Positions 53,265 to 61,402 of a stretch of DNA of 64,000 bases are shown one piece after another. Within the stretch, counting starts at the first letter, position 1. Each line of letters opens with the position of its first letter. The position numbers and the translations under genes are program-made. The notes under the pieces were generated by a model. It saw only the letters and a list, made by a program, of their open reading frames with translations. It was not told the DNA's origin and did not search any database. The DNA is from Hymenobacter negativus (lineage in GTDB: Bacteria; Bacteroidota; Bacteroidia; Cytophagales; Hymenobacteraceae): assembly GCF_016056375.1 (NCBI RefSeq), contig NZ_JAEDAE010000002.1, positions 310,001 through 374,000 of the forward strand, given 5' to 3'.

Positions 53265-53669
53265 CTATGCGCTGTGCAGCCAGGCTTTGGCCAGCTCCAA
53301 ATCCTTAAACAGGCGCATTTCGAACTGCTGGCCCACCCGTGTCACCATTTCGGTGGCCGAGGCCTGCCCGAAAATGCCGGGTGAAACAATGTGTGCAAAG
53401 CGTTTCAGGCCCATGGCGAGTACCTGCGGCATCCAGTTCTCGGCAATCCAGTCGTTGGCCGCGCTCCATGAGCCGATGACTTCACGGTTGTCGTTCAGCA
53501 TGTGGGCGCACCGATTTTCCCGCAAAAAATCGATGGTAGCCTGGCAGCCTTGAATAACTTTTTCAGTCGGCAGCACCCCCGTCCAGTTATTGTAAATCCA
53601 CTGGTTGGCCGCATCAAATTCGATGGTTAAGAACACCTTGTCGAACGAATTGGTTAGGGATTTTTTCAT
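53265..53669 (-). CDS. Hypothetical protein (STAS/SpoIIAA-like size)
   Basis: The 134-residue soluble protein starts MKKSLTNSFDKVFLTIEFDA. It has an alternating strand-helix pattern and repeats of Trp-rich blocks (NQWIYNNWTG, ANDWIAENWMP). The layout resembles SpoIIAA-like domains, but no clear motif confirms this. It converges with the second rhomboid (6-base gap) and diverges from the XRE gene. Confidence 0.6.
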   Translation of the reverse strand: MKKSLTNSFDKVFLTIEFDAANQWIYNNWTGVLPTEKVIQGCQATIDFLRENRCAHMLNDNREVIGSWSAANDWIAENWMPQVLAMGLKRFAHIVSPGIFGQASATEMVTRVGQQFEMRLFKDLELAKAWLHSA

Positions 53670-53770
53670 AGGGCAGTGGGCCGAGCGAGGAGTAATATCG
53701 CAAAGTAATTATATTTTAAAGCAAATTCGGGTCTGATTTGAGTATGCTTGGTGAGGTAGCTGAAAAAGGA

Positions 53771-53808
53771 AGGGCTTGAGCTTTGTTGCCATATATTTAC
53801 CAAGCCCT
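53771..53808. promoter_or_regulatory. Inverted repeat in the divergent gap before the XRE gene (possible operator)
   Basis: AGGGCTTG and CAAGCCCT are perfect 8-base complements separated by 22 bases. They lie 19 bases before the XRE start codon, as an operator or leader hairpin might. Confidence 0.35.
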
Positions 53809-53826
53809 GATTAGCTACTCCTGATT

Positions 53827-54495
53827 TTGCCTGCCTCCACATTCTCTGCCGCCCGCATTCTGGCCATTCGCAAAAGCAAAGGCTTTTCGCAGGAACTGCT
53901 GGCCGAGCAATCGGGCGTCAGCCTGCGCACCATTCAGCGGGTCGAGCAGGGCGAAACCGTGCCGCGCGGCCATACCATTCAGGCCCTGGCCACTGCCCTC
54001 GAAGTTCCACTTGCTGCTCTGCTAACTGCGCCCGCGCCTGTTGCCGAGCCAGCGGTTGGGCTTACCCTTGAGCCCTCACCCGAGCACCCCACGCCGCTGC
54101 TGCCGGTTGCACCGACTAGCAGCCCTCAGTTCCCCGCCGAACCGCAGGTGCTCCAATTGCTCAACCTAAGCGCGCTGTGCTTGCTAGTATTTCCGTTCCT
54201 TAACCTGCTGGTGCCCTACCTGCTCTGGCGCAAGCATCGCCACGATACCCCGCACGCCGCCGAAGTAGGCCGGAGGGTACTCGGGTTTCAGGTACTGTGG
54301 CAGGTGGCCAGCTTCTTCAGCTACCTCATGGTGCTGTTGCTGCAAGCTGCCATGTTCTTTTATTTCGGCGTGATGCTGAAAGGCGTATTTCTCGCCGTTT
54401 TTGTGCTCACTTATCTAGTCAACATCGGCACGGTGGGCTACAATCAACTGCGGCTGCGGCAGGGCCGGCTTGATTTATATCCCATCCGGCTATAA
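53827..54495 (+). CDS. XRE-family regulator with C-terminal membrane domain, TTG start
   Basis: The frame is closed by TAG at 53812-53814 and has no ATG before residue 150, so the start must be TTG 53827 (or CTG 53821). The 222-residue protein has an N-terminal helix-turn-helix (SKGFSQELLAEQSGVSLRTIQRVEQG, in part: ELLAEQSGVSLRTIQRVEQG), a Pro/Ala-rich linker of about 45 residues, then a membrane domain with about three or four helices from residue 110, similar to DUF4870 proteins. A membrane-tethered DNA-binding regulator is the likely role. It diverges from the hypothetical gene upstream. Confidence 0.85.
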   Translation: MPASTFSAARILAIRKSKGFSQELLAEQSGVSLRTIQRVEQGETVPRGHTIQALATALEVPLAALLTAPAPVAEPAVGLTLEPSPEHPTPLLPVAPTSSPQFPAEPQVLQLLNLSALCLLVFPFLNLLVPYLLWRKHRHDTPHAAEVGRRVLGFQVLWQVASFFSYLMVLLLQAAMFFYFGVMLKGVFLAVFVLTYLVNIGTVGYNQLRLRQGRLDLYPIRL

Positions 54496-54591
54496 GTTGG
54501 TGTAAATTACAGCTGTTGATTATCAGTTATTTAAACAATGTGGCGGCAAAATGTCGCCCCAATGGCGCATGGGCTGGGGCAGGAGGCTAGG

Positions 54592-54599
54592 TAGGTTTG
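54592..54599 (+). promoter_or_regulatory. Putative -7 element TAGGTTTG before the aspartyl protease gene
   Basis: TAGGTTTG matches the consensus and ends 29 bases before the ATG at 54629. No -33 box. Confidence 0.4.
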
Positions 54600-54628
54600 A
54601 CCCGTCAACCACCGCCACTGCCTGCCCC

Positions 54629-55600
54629 ATGAAAGTCCTTGCCAAAACCTTGCTGGCCATCTTCGTCCTTTTTGCATTAAGTGGCGTTGGCGGCTACTTC
54701 TACTTCCGCAAGCAGTTCCAGGCCCCCGCCAACCAGCTTGTCATAACGCAGCTGCCGGCTACTACTCCCTTTGTTTGGGAAGCTGATACCGCCCACCATC
54801 TGGCTCACGCGGCGCTGCTGGTGCCCATTAGCGTGCCCGGCTGCCCGCGCACCTGCTACTTGCAGTTCGATACAGGCGCGCCGTACACCCTGCTCAAATC
54901 CAACGCTCTGGAAGTACTGCGCGCCAACTTCCCCGCCACCCGTACCGCTTTGCAGGTGCAGTCCGATACAGTTCGCAACTTCCGGTTTACCCTCGGCCCG
55001 GCTCAGGTGCAGGCCCGCAAAATCTGGGTGCGGCCCTACGCCAGCGCCGCCCACTTGCCCGCCAACCCCAACGAGCCCTTCGTAATCGGCACACTCGGCA
55101 CGGACGTCTTCGATGGTCGGGCATTGGTCATCGACTATGCCCAACAGCGCTTATCGCTAGGCAACAGTGCTCCCGACAGCCTGTTGCGCCGCGCCGCCTT
55201 CGTGCCTATGAGCTTTAAAGAGCGGCGGGTGCTTCTGCGCGCGGGCTTGCAGGGCCAGCCGCAGGAGCTGATGTTCGACTCCGGTAGCAGTACCTTTGCC
55301 CTGCTCACCTCGCAAAGCAACTGGCAGCAAATGGCCCGGCCTGCCGCTACCGCCCAAACCATCCCAGTAAATTCCTGGGGCAAAACCCTGACAGCGCACA
55401 CCGTAGCTACGGCGGCCACCCTGCAGTTCGACACCGCCACCGTGCCGTTGGGCACTGTCACTTACATTGAGGGCACCACTTTCATGCAGCGCACGCTGAC
55501 GCGCTTCTCGGGCATGGGCGGTATGCTGGGCAACGCGCCTTTTGGCCGGCACATCGTCATTCTGGATGCGAAGAACAGGCGGTTTGGTTTGGTAAAATAG
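54629..55600 (+). CDS. Two-motif retropepsin/pepsin-like aspartyl protease, membrane-anchored
   Basis: The ATG at 54629 gives 323 residues. A hydrophobic N-terminal anchor (residues about 5-24, LLAIFVLFALSGVGGYFYF) comes first. LQFDTGAPYTLLKS (Asp near 81) and LMFDSGSSTFALLT (Asp near 216) are two catalytic-type D-T/S-G motifs about 135 residues apart, as in bilobed pepsins; most bacterial relatives have one per chain and dimerise. The final block FMQRTLTRFSGMGGMLGNAPF is unusual. It probably works in the periplasm on an unknown substrate. Confidence 0.75.
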   Translation: MKVLAKTLLAIFVLFALSGVGGYFYFRKQFQAPANQLVITQLPATTPFVWEADTAHHLAHAALLVPISVPGCPRTCYLQFDTGAPYTLLKSNALEVLRANFPATRTALQVQSDTVRNFRFTLGPAQVQARKIWVRPYASAAHLPANPNEPFVIGTLGTDVFDGRALVIDYAQQRLSLGNSAPDSLLRRAAFVPMSFKERRVLLRAGLQGQPQELMFDSGSSTFALLTSQSNWQQMARPAATAQTIPVNSWGKTLTAHTVATAATLQFDTATVPLGTVTYIEGTTFMQRTLTRFSGMGGMLGNAPFGRHIVILDAKNRRFGLVK

Positions 55601-55634
55601 CTTCGGTACCGCACCGATGAAATGAGCCAAAAAC

Positions 55635-55669
55635 AAAAAGCCCCGCCGGAGTTTCCGGCGAGGCTTTTT
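55635..55669. terminator. Hairpin terminator between convergent genes
   Basis: AAAAAGCC(C)CGCCGG pairs with CCGGCG(A)GGCTTTTT, with T runs on both strands. It serves the protease and mdh. Confidence 0.82.
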
Positions 55670-55686
55670 AAGCGAGACAGCAATAC

Positions 55687-56631
55687 TTAAGCGGCCGGAG
55701 TGGCGCTCATTTTGTCAAGCGCGTCCATCACCTCTTTCACGTGGCCGCGCGAAGTTTCCAGCAACGCTTTCTCTTCGTCGTTGAGCTGCAGCTCAATCAC
55801 GCGCTCCACGCCGTTTTTGCCGAGGATAACCGGGGCACCGAGGTACACGCCGTTGATGCCGTACTCACCCTGCAACTCCAGGCACACGGGGAACACGCGG
55901 CGCTGGTCGCGCACGATGGCTTCCACCATTTGGGCCGCGGCCGCGCCGGGCGCGTACCAGGCCGAGGTGCCCATCAGTTTCACCAGCTCGCCGCCGCCCA
56001 CGGCGGTGCGCTGCACAATGGCGTCCAGCTTCTCTTTGGAAATCAGCTCCGTAACCGGGATGCCGCCTACGGTGGTGTAGCGGGGCAGGGGCACCATGGT
56101 GTCGCCGTGGCCGCCCATGAGCACGGCCTGAATGTCTTTCGGGCTCACGTTCAGGGCCTCGGCCAGGAAGGCGCGGTAGCGGGCCGTGTCCAGGATGCCG
56201 GCCATGCCGAATACCTTTTCGCGGGGCAGCTTGGCGGTGAGGTGGGCCTGGTAAGTCATCACGTCGAGCGGGTTGCTCACCACGATGATGATGGCATTGG
56301 GCGAGTGGGCCACCACCTGCTCGGTCACCGATTTCACGATGCCAGCGTTGGTGGCAATCAGGTCGTCGCGGCTCATGCCGGGCTTGCGGGGCAGGCCCGA
56401 GGTAATCACCACCACGTCCGAACCTGCGGTGCGGGCGTAGTCGTTGGTCACGCCCACGGTGCGCGAGTCGTAGCCGATAATCGGAGCTTTCTGCCAGATA
56501 TCGAGGGCTTTGCCTTCGGCGATGCCTTCCTTAATGTCAACCAGAATAATTTCGTTGGCAATTTCACGGGTGGCGAGCACATCGGCGCAGGTTGCGCCCA
56601 CGTTGCCGGCTCCGACTACGGTAACTTTCAT
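55687..56631 (-). CDS. mdh: Malate dehydrogenase
   Basis: The 314-residue enzyme starts MKVTVVGAGNVGATCADVLA, the Rossmann GxGxxG. The catalytic loop holds GLPRKPGMSRDDL, and GGHGDTMVPL has the catalytic His. Substrate Arg positions fit malate rather than lactate (RKPGMSR). It is of the LDH-like MDH type common in Bacteroidota. A reverse element close to TAnnTTTG (TACTTTTA at 56665-56672) lies 34 bases upstream. It functions in the TCA cycle. Confidence 0.95.
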   Translation of the reverse strand: MKVTVVGAGNVGATCADVLATREIANEIILVDIKEGIAEGKALDIWQKAPIIGYDSRTVGVTNDYARTAGSDVVVITSGLPRKPGMSRDDLIATNAGIVKSVTEQVVAHSPNAIIIVVSNPLDVMTYQAHLTAKLPREKVFGMAGILDTARYRAFLAEALNVSPKDIQAVLMGGHGDTMVPLPRYTTVGGIPVTELISKEKLDAIVQRTAVGGGELVKLMGTSAWYAPGAAAAQMVEAIVRDQRRVFPVCLELQGEYGINGVYLGAPVILGKNGVERVIELQLNDEEKALLETSRGHVKEVMDALDKMSATPAA

Positions 56632-56757
56632 AGAAAAAGAATTGGGGGGTTGGAGTTTCGCGGGTAAAAGTACGGACGGGCTGCCGATGCTTCGGTGAAA
56701 AAAGGCAAGTTTTTGCCTGGGGCGGAGTTCCGCAGTTAAATCGTTTGCCCGGAAAAC

Positions 56758-58089
56758 CTACATCCGCTGCACCGTGAGTACCCGCTCAGAGGTTTCTTCC
56801 ACCTTAAACCGGTCATCAACGCGCCAGCCCACCACCCAACAGATTTTGCCATCGGCCGAGGTGAGCACGCGCACGTCGTCTTTCAGATTCAGCGGCACTT
56901 TCTGGTCGATGAGGAAGTCGCTGAGTAGCTTTTTGCCCTTCATGCCGAGGGGCATAAACCAGTCGCCTTCCTGCCAGCGGCGCAGCGTGAGCGGAAATTT
57001 GATTTTATCGGCATCGAGCGCGGCCGTGCTTTTCGAGCGCGGAATGATGAAGTGCCGGGCGTCGTCGTGCAGTTCGGCTTTCAGGCGCATGCCATCGGCC
57101 AGCAAGTCGGTCTGGCCCGCCGCCAATTGGAACGTGCCAAACTGCGAAGTGCGGCGCGGCGTGATAACCAGGTTTTCCCGGTCCTTCACCAGCCGGTGCG
57201 TGGGCGAGTCGAACCGCCGGCCGCTCTCGCCACCGAAAGCCGCTACAATGTCCTTCACTACCAGCCACGAAAACCCGAACGGCCGCAGAATCTCGTGCAG
57301 CACCAGCGCCGTGGCGGCCGTTTTTTGCAGCGTGCTGATATTTAAATAAGTTACCTCGGCTTCGTCGCGGCGGGCCTGGGCGGCGGTTTCCTCCACGTAT
57401 CGGCGCACAATTTCCTCGGCCCCGCCCACGCGCTCGGCGGTTGCGTGCATGGTCTGGTCGAGGTTGGGGTTGATTTCGCGCAGCACGGGCAGCACCTCGT
57501 GGCGCAGCAGGTTGCGCTGGTACACGGGGCTGTCGTTGCTGTCGTCTTCGCGCCAGCGCAGGCCGCGCTCCACTAGGTAGTCGTGCAGGTCGTCGCGCCC
57601 CAGCCCCAGCAGCGGCCGGATGACGAAGCCATTTTTGGCTTGAATGCCATGCAGCCCCGCCAGTCCGGTACCGTGCGTGAGGTTGAGAATCATGGTTTCG
57701 GCCTGGTCGCGCTGGTGGTGGGCGGTGGCGATGTAAGCCAGCCCCTGCGCCTGCCGCACCTGTTCAAACCAGCGGTAGCGCAGGAAGCGGGCCGCCATCT
57801 GGGTCGAGATGCCTTCCTGCTCGGCGTAGGCTTTGGTCTGGAAAAACTCGGCGAAGTAGGGGAGGCCGTACTGCTTGGCCAGCTTGCGCACAAATTGCTC
57901 GTCGGCATCGGCATCTTCGCCCCGCAGGCCGAAGTGGCAGTGCGCCACGGCCACCTGCGCGCCCAGCTTGTGCAGCGCGTCCAGCATCACCACCGAATCG
58001 AGCCCGCCGCTTACCGCGACCAGGATGGGGTCGTTTTCGATGGAAAATAGATTGTTTTCTTCGATGAAGCGGCGAACGGATTCCAGCAT
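56758..58089 (-). CDS. tilS: tRNA(Ile)-lysidine synthetase
   Basis: The 443-residue protein has the PP-loop ILVAVSGGLDSVVMLDAL at about residues 22-39, then the HCHFGLRGEDADADEQFV and TAHHQRDQAETMILNL blocks of TilS (each quoted at under 20 residues). A C-terminal TilS_C domain (WFMPLGMKGKKLLSDFLIDQKVP region) follows. It modifies the wobble C of tRNA-Ile(CAU) to lysidine and is essential. Length fits the family. It diverges from the LptA-like gene. Confidence 0.95.
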   Translation of the reverse strand: MLESVRRFIEENNLFSIENDPILVAVSGGLDSVVMLDALHKLGAQVAVAHCHFGLRGEDADADEQFVRKLAKQYGLPYFAEFFQTKAYAEQEGISTQMAARFLRYRWFEQVRQAQGLAYIATAHHQRDQAETMILNLTHGTGLAGLHGIQAKNGFVIRPLLGLGRDDLHDYLVERGLRWREDDSNDSPVYQRNLLRHEVLPVLREINPNLDQTMHATAERVGGAEEIVRRYVEETAAQARRDEAEVTYLNISTLQKTAATALVLHEILRPFGFSWLVVKDIVAAFGGESGRRFDSPTHRLVKDRENLVITPRRTSQFGTFQLAAGQTDLLADGMRLKAELHDDARHFIIPRSKSTAALDADKIKFPLTLRRWQEGDWFMPLGMKGKKLLSDFLIDQKVPLNLKDDVRVLTSADGKICWVVGWRVDDRFKVEETSERVLTVQRM

Positions 58090-58161
58090 GATGCAACGGG
58101 CAGCCCCATGGGCCAGTATGTACTACGGTGCAAAGATGGCCGTTAGCGCGGCCTCCGTCCG

Positions 58162-58169
58162 TACCTTTG
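58162..58169 (+). promoter_or_regulatory. TACCTTTG eight bases before an ATG (short or absent leader)
   Basis: TACCTTTG lies eight bases before the ATG at 58178, the start with a signal peptide. The -33 region is weak. Confidence 0.5.
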
Positions 58170-58177
58170 CGCCCTCA

Positions 58178-60001
58178 ATGGCCGTCTTTCGCGTTTTTTT
58201 ACTTCTTTGCCTGCTGGTGCCGCTGCTGGGGCAGGCCCAGCGCCCCACACCGCCGGCCACCCGGCCGCCGCAAACTGCCCCGGTGGGTCAGCGTTCCGTC
58301 ACCAATCCGCCCGCGGCCAACCAACGGCCGGCGCAAGCCAAGGGCTCGCCCATCAAGCTGCTCACGGCCGGCGCGCTGGTGGGCGGCGACTTCGAAGGGG
58401 TGAAAATCCGCAAGCTGATTACCAACGTCAGCTTTCAGCAGGACGACGTGTTTCTGTACTGCGACTCGGCCTATCAATACCTGGAGCGTAATCAGGTAGA
58501 AGCATTCAGCAACGTGCGCGTGGTGCAGAGCGACACCATGACCATCACCGGCGACCACGGCTTTTACGATGGTGCCCTGCGCACGGCCCGCATGACTGGC
58601 AACGTGGTGATGCGCGACCCACGCATGACCCTGACCACGCCCAGCCTCGACTACGACCTGAACCGCAAAACGGCCTCTTACACCGAAACCGGCCACCTCA
58701 CCGACCCGCAAAACACGCTCGACAGTCAGCAGGGCTTCTACGATACCAATACCAAAGTATTCGTTTTCAAACAGAACGTTCATCTCGTGACGCCCGATTC
58801 GGAGCTGAACAACGACACGCTGCGCTACAATACCGTCAGCAAAATTGCCTACTTCAACGGCCCCACGCGCATCAAGGGCAAGCAGGGGAATCTGTACGCC
58901 GAAGGCGGCAATTACAACACCAGAACCCGCGTTTCCGACTTCAAGCGCAATGCCAAAATCGACACGCCCAACTACCTGCTGGGCGGCGACCAGTTGGTGT
59001 ACGATGAGCTGAAGCAGTACGGCGTGGCGCGGGGGCACGTCTCGCTCACCTCTAAAAAGGACAACCTGGTGCTGCGCGGCGATGCCGGCCGGTACTGGCG
59101 CGCCCTGGGCCGCACCAAGCTCTACGGCGGCCGGCCCGTAGTGCGCAACATCGGCAGCCAGAAAGACACGCTCTACATGGCCGCCGATACGCTTATCAGC
59201 ATCGAGGCCCGGCCCGGCCAGACCACCACGCGCACCATCCTCTACGCCTACCCGAAGGTGCAGATTTTCCGGGGCAACATGCAGGGAGTATGCGACTCGC
59301 TGACCTACGACCGGCAGGACAGCATCATCTACATGAACCGCAGCCCGGTGCTGTGGCAGGCCAAAAACCAGCTTACTGCCGACTCCATCCAGATTCGCTC
59401 GAAGCGCGGCAAGGTGGACGAGATGCGGCTCTATTCCAACGCGTTTGCCGTGAATCAGGATACGCTCCTGAACTTTAACCAAACCAAGGGTCGCAATATG
59501 ATGGCCTACTTCCGCGACAATAAAATGCGGCGCGTGGATGTGCTCGGCAACGCCGAAAGCATCTTCTACGCCCTCGACGGCGACACTGTGACTACCGGTA
59601 TGAACCGCGTGCTCTCGGCCAACATGCGCTTGCTGTTCCTTGATAACAAGCTCAATAAGATATCCGTCCTCTCCAATCCCGAGGCCAAATTCATTCCGCC
59701 CCACGAGCTCAAGCCCGATGACGAGCGTCTGAAAGGCTACCAGTGGCGCGCCAAGGAACGGCCCACCCGCCGCCAAGTGTTGGGCAAGCAGTTCGACGAC
59801 CGTCCCAAAAAGAAAGTCGTGAAAAAGAAAGAGGTGAAGAAAACCACCGCTCCTGCCACCAAAACCACCAAATCAAAGGCGAAAACGCCTGCCAAAACCA
59901 CCAGACCCAAGCCCGCCGCCCCGGCCCAACCTGCCAGGCCAGCCACCAAACCCGCTATTTCCGCCCCGGCCAAGCCGGCGGCCGTGGCCAATCCCAAGTA
60001 G
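58178..60001 (+). CDS. OstA/LptA-like LPS transport protein
   Basis: The ATG at 58178 gives 607 residues with a signal peptide (VFLLLCLLVPLLGQAQ). Long beta-strand repeats of the OstA/LptA type run through about residues 65-500, for example DDVFLYCDSAYQYLE, DTMTITGDHGFYDGALRTARM, GHLTDPQNTLDSQQG, and TRIKGKQGNLYAEGG. The last 80 residues are Lys/Pro/Ala-rich. Such proteins bridge or feed LPS to the outer membrane. The N-terminal linker (about 20-55) is Pro/Ala-rich. An in-frame start far upstream lies inside the tilS region and is not used. Confidence 0.88.
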   Translation: MAVFRVFLLLCLLVPLLGQAQRPTPPATRPPQTAPVGQRSVTNPPAANQRPAQAKGSPIKLLTAGALVGGDFEGVKIRKLITNVSFQQDDVFLYCDSAYQYLERNQVEAFSNVRVVQSDTMTITGDHGFYDGALRTARMTGNVVMRDPRMTLTTPSLDYDLNRKTASYTETGHLTDPQNTLDSQQGFYDTNTKVFVFKQNVHLVTPDSELNNDTLRYNTVSKIAYFNGPTRIKGKQGNLYAEGGNYNTRTRVSDFKRNAKIDTPNYLLGGDQLVYDELKQYGVARGHVSLTSKKDNLVLRGDAGRYWRALGRTKLYGGRPVVRNIGSQKDTLYMAADTLISIEARPGQTTTRTILYAYPKVQIFRGNMQGVCDSLTYDRQDSIIYMNRSPVLWQAKNQLTADSIQIRSKRGKVDEMRLYSNAFAVNQDTLLNFNQTKGRNMMAYFRDNKMRRVDVLGNAESIFYALDGDTVTTGMNRVLSANMRLLFLDNKLNKISVLSNPEAKFIPPHELKPDDERLKGYQWRAKERPTRRQVLGKQFDDRPKKKVVKKKEVKKTTAPATKTTKSKAKTPAKTTRPKPAAPAQPARPATKPAISAPAKPAAVANPK

Positions 60002-60096
60002 CGCTAGCTGCAACCTTTAGCCCACTGCCGGGCCTCTTGCTGGCAGCCGGGCCTGCCCGGGCCGCCGGCTGGCTTGCCTCCGCCGGCTCAAATCGT

Positions 60097-60104
60097 TACC
60101 TTTG
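60097..60104 (+). promoter_or_regulatory. Promoter TTG-N20-TACCTTTG, eight bases before bamD
   Basis: TACCTTTG with TTG at 60074-60076 and a 20-base spacer is a good match. It lies eight bases before the bamD ATG, so the mRNA would have a very short leader. It probably drives bamD-rpoZ-coaC. Confidence 0.6.
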
Positions 60105-60112
60105 CACCCCTT

Positions 60113-60943
60113 ATGCCGATTTCCCGCCTCACGGTTCTGTTTCTGCTCGTTAGTACGCTCATTCTGGGCTCCTGCGCCAGTGGCTACCAACGCCTGCTGA
60201 AAAGCACCGACGTCAATAAAAAGTACGAAGCCGCCGTCAAGTACTACGACAAAGGCGACTTCTTCCGGGCCGGCACGCTGCTCGAAGACCTCATTCCGCT
60301 GCTGAAAGGCCGCCCCGAGGCTGAAAAAGCCCAGTTCTACTTCGCCAATACCAATTACAAGCAGCGCAACTACGTGCTGAGTGCGTTTTATTTCAAGTCG
60401 TTCACCGACACGTACCCCAACTCGGAGTACGCCGAGGAGGCCGCGTATTTGCACGCCAAGTCATTGTTTCTTGACTCGCCGAGCTACGAGCTCGACCAGA
60501 CCAACACCATATCGGCCCTCGAATCCATTCAGGATTTCCTGAACCGCTACCCCGAAAGCAAGTTCAAGGCCGAGACCGAGAACATGTCGCAGGAGCTCCA
60601 GCGCAAGCTGGAAAACAAGGCGTTTGAAAGCGCCCGCCTCTACTATCAGCTGCGCTACAACCAGGCCGCCGTGGTGGCCCTCACCAATTTTCAACTGAAC
60701 TACCCGGCCTCGGCTTATGCCGAGCAGGCCTCTTTTCTGCGCCTGAGCGCCCAATATGCCTGGGCCAAGGAAAGCATCGAATCGAAGCAGCGGGAGCGTT
60801 ATCTGGACGCGGTAAACTTTTACCAACAGTTTCTGGATACTTACCCGAAGAGCAAGAGCCTGAAAGCCGCGCAGGATATGTACGATTTCAGCCAGGCCGA
60901 GATTGTTCGCCTGAAGGCCATACCCACGGCCGCCGCCAATTAA
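60113..60943 (+). CDS. bamD: Outer membrane assembly lipoprotein BamD
   Basis: The ATG at 60113 gives 276 residues. The lipobox is LGSC with Cys at residue 21. The mature part has five TPR-like helix pairs (YYDKGDFFRAGTLLEDLIP, YKQRNYVLSAFYFKSF, TYPNSEYAEEAAYLHAKSL and further). It is the lipoprotein arm of the BAM complex that folds outer-membrane proteins. The next gene, rpoZ, begins 19 bases after its stop. Confidence 0.93.
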   Translation: MPISRLTVLFLLVSTLILGSCASGYQRLLKSTDVNKKYEAAVKYYDKGDFFRAGTLLEDLIPLLKGRPEAEKAQFYFANTNYKQRNYVLSAFYFKSFTDTYPNSEYAEEAAYLHAKSLFLDSPSYELDQTNTISALESIQDFLNRYPESKFKAETENMSQELQRKLENKAFESARLYYQLRYNQAAVVALTNFQLNYPASAYAEQASFLRLSAQYAWAKESIESKQRERYLDAVNFYQQFLDTYPKSKSLKAAQDMYDFSQAEIVRLKAIPTAAAN

Positions 60944-60962
60944 TTAGTCACTAAATCAGCCC

Positions 60963-61310
60963 ATGAAACCCAATCCCAACACCCCGTCGAGCTCCATCAT
61001 CACGCGCAACGTGGCCGACATCACCGGCGAAAACGGCAACGTGTACGAGGCCATTGCCGTGATTTCGAAGCGCGCCAACCAACTGTCGGTGAAGCTGAAA
61101 GAAGAGCTGAACGACCGCCTCGCCGAGTTCGCTTCCACGGTTGATAACCTGGAAGAAGTGTTCGAAAACCGCGAGCAAATCGAAGTTTCCAAGCAGTACG
61201 AGCGCATGCCCAAGCCCACCAGCTTGGCCATCGAGGAGTTCCTGCAAGGCAAAATCTACTATTCCACGCCCGCACCCGAAGAGGTGCCGGTGCCCCGCGA
61301 GCTGTTCTAA
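60963..61310 (+). CDS. rpoZ: RNA polymerase omega subunit (Rpb6-type)
   Basis: The 115-residue protein holds NVYEAIAVISKRANQLSVKLKEELNDR (in part: NVYEAIAVISKRANQ), the omega/Rpb6 core that wraps the beta-prime tail. It is longer than E. coli omega and of the form usual in Bacteroidota. It promotes RNA polymerase assembly. It stands between bamD and coaC as in relatives; a repeat lies downstream. Confidence 0.92.
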   Translation: MKPNPNTPSSSIITRNVADITGENGNVYEAIAVISKRANQLSVKLKEELNDRLAEFASTVDNLEEVFENREQIEVSKQYERMPKPTSLAIEEFLQGKIYYSTPAPEEVPVPRELF

Positions 61311-61316
61311 AGAATG

Positions 61317-61402
61317 GTCATTCCGAGCGCAGCGAGGAAACTGAGGATGGAAGCTGCCTAAGTTTGCTAAAATTCAGATTCCTCACTGCGTTCGGAATGA
61401 CA
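61317..61402. repeat. Inverted repeat, GTCATTCCGAGCGCAGCGAGGAA type, overlapping the coaC start
   Basis: The arms 61317-61342 and 61377-61402 are 26 bases with four mismatches. The right arm ends GGAATGAC, which contains the coaC start codon at 61397-61399. Confidence 0.78.

Noticed and set aside
58199..59776. Antisense open frame of 525 codons over the LptA-like gene
   Set aside because: It fully overlaps a recognisable gene, has no domain and low-complexity content; long antisense frames are expected with GC-rich codons.
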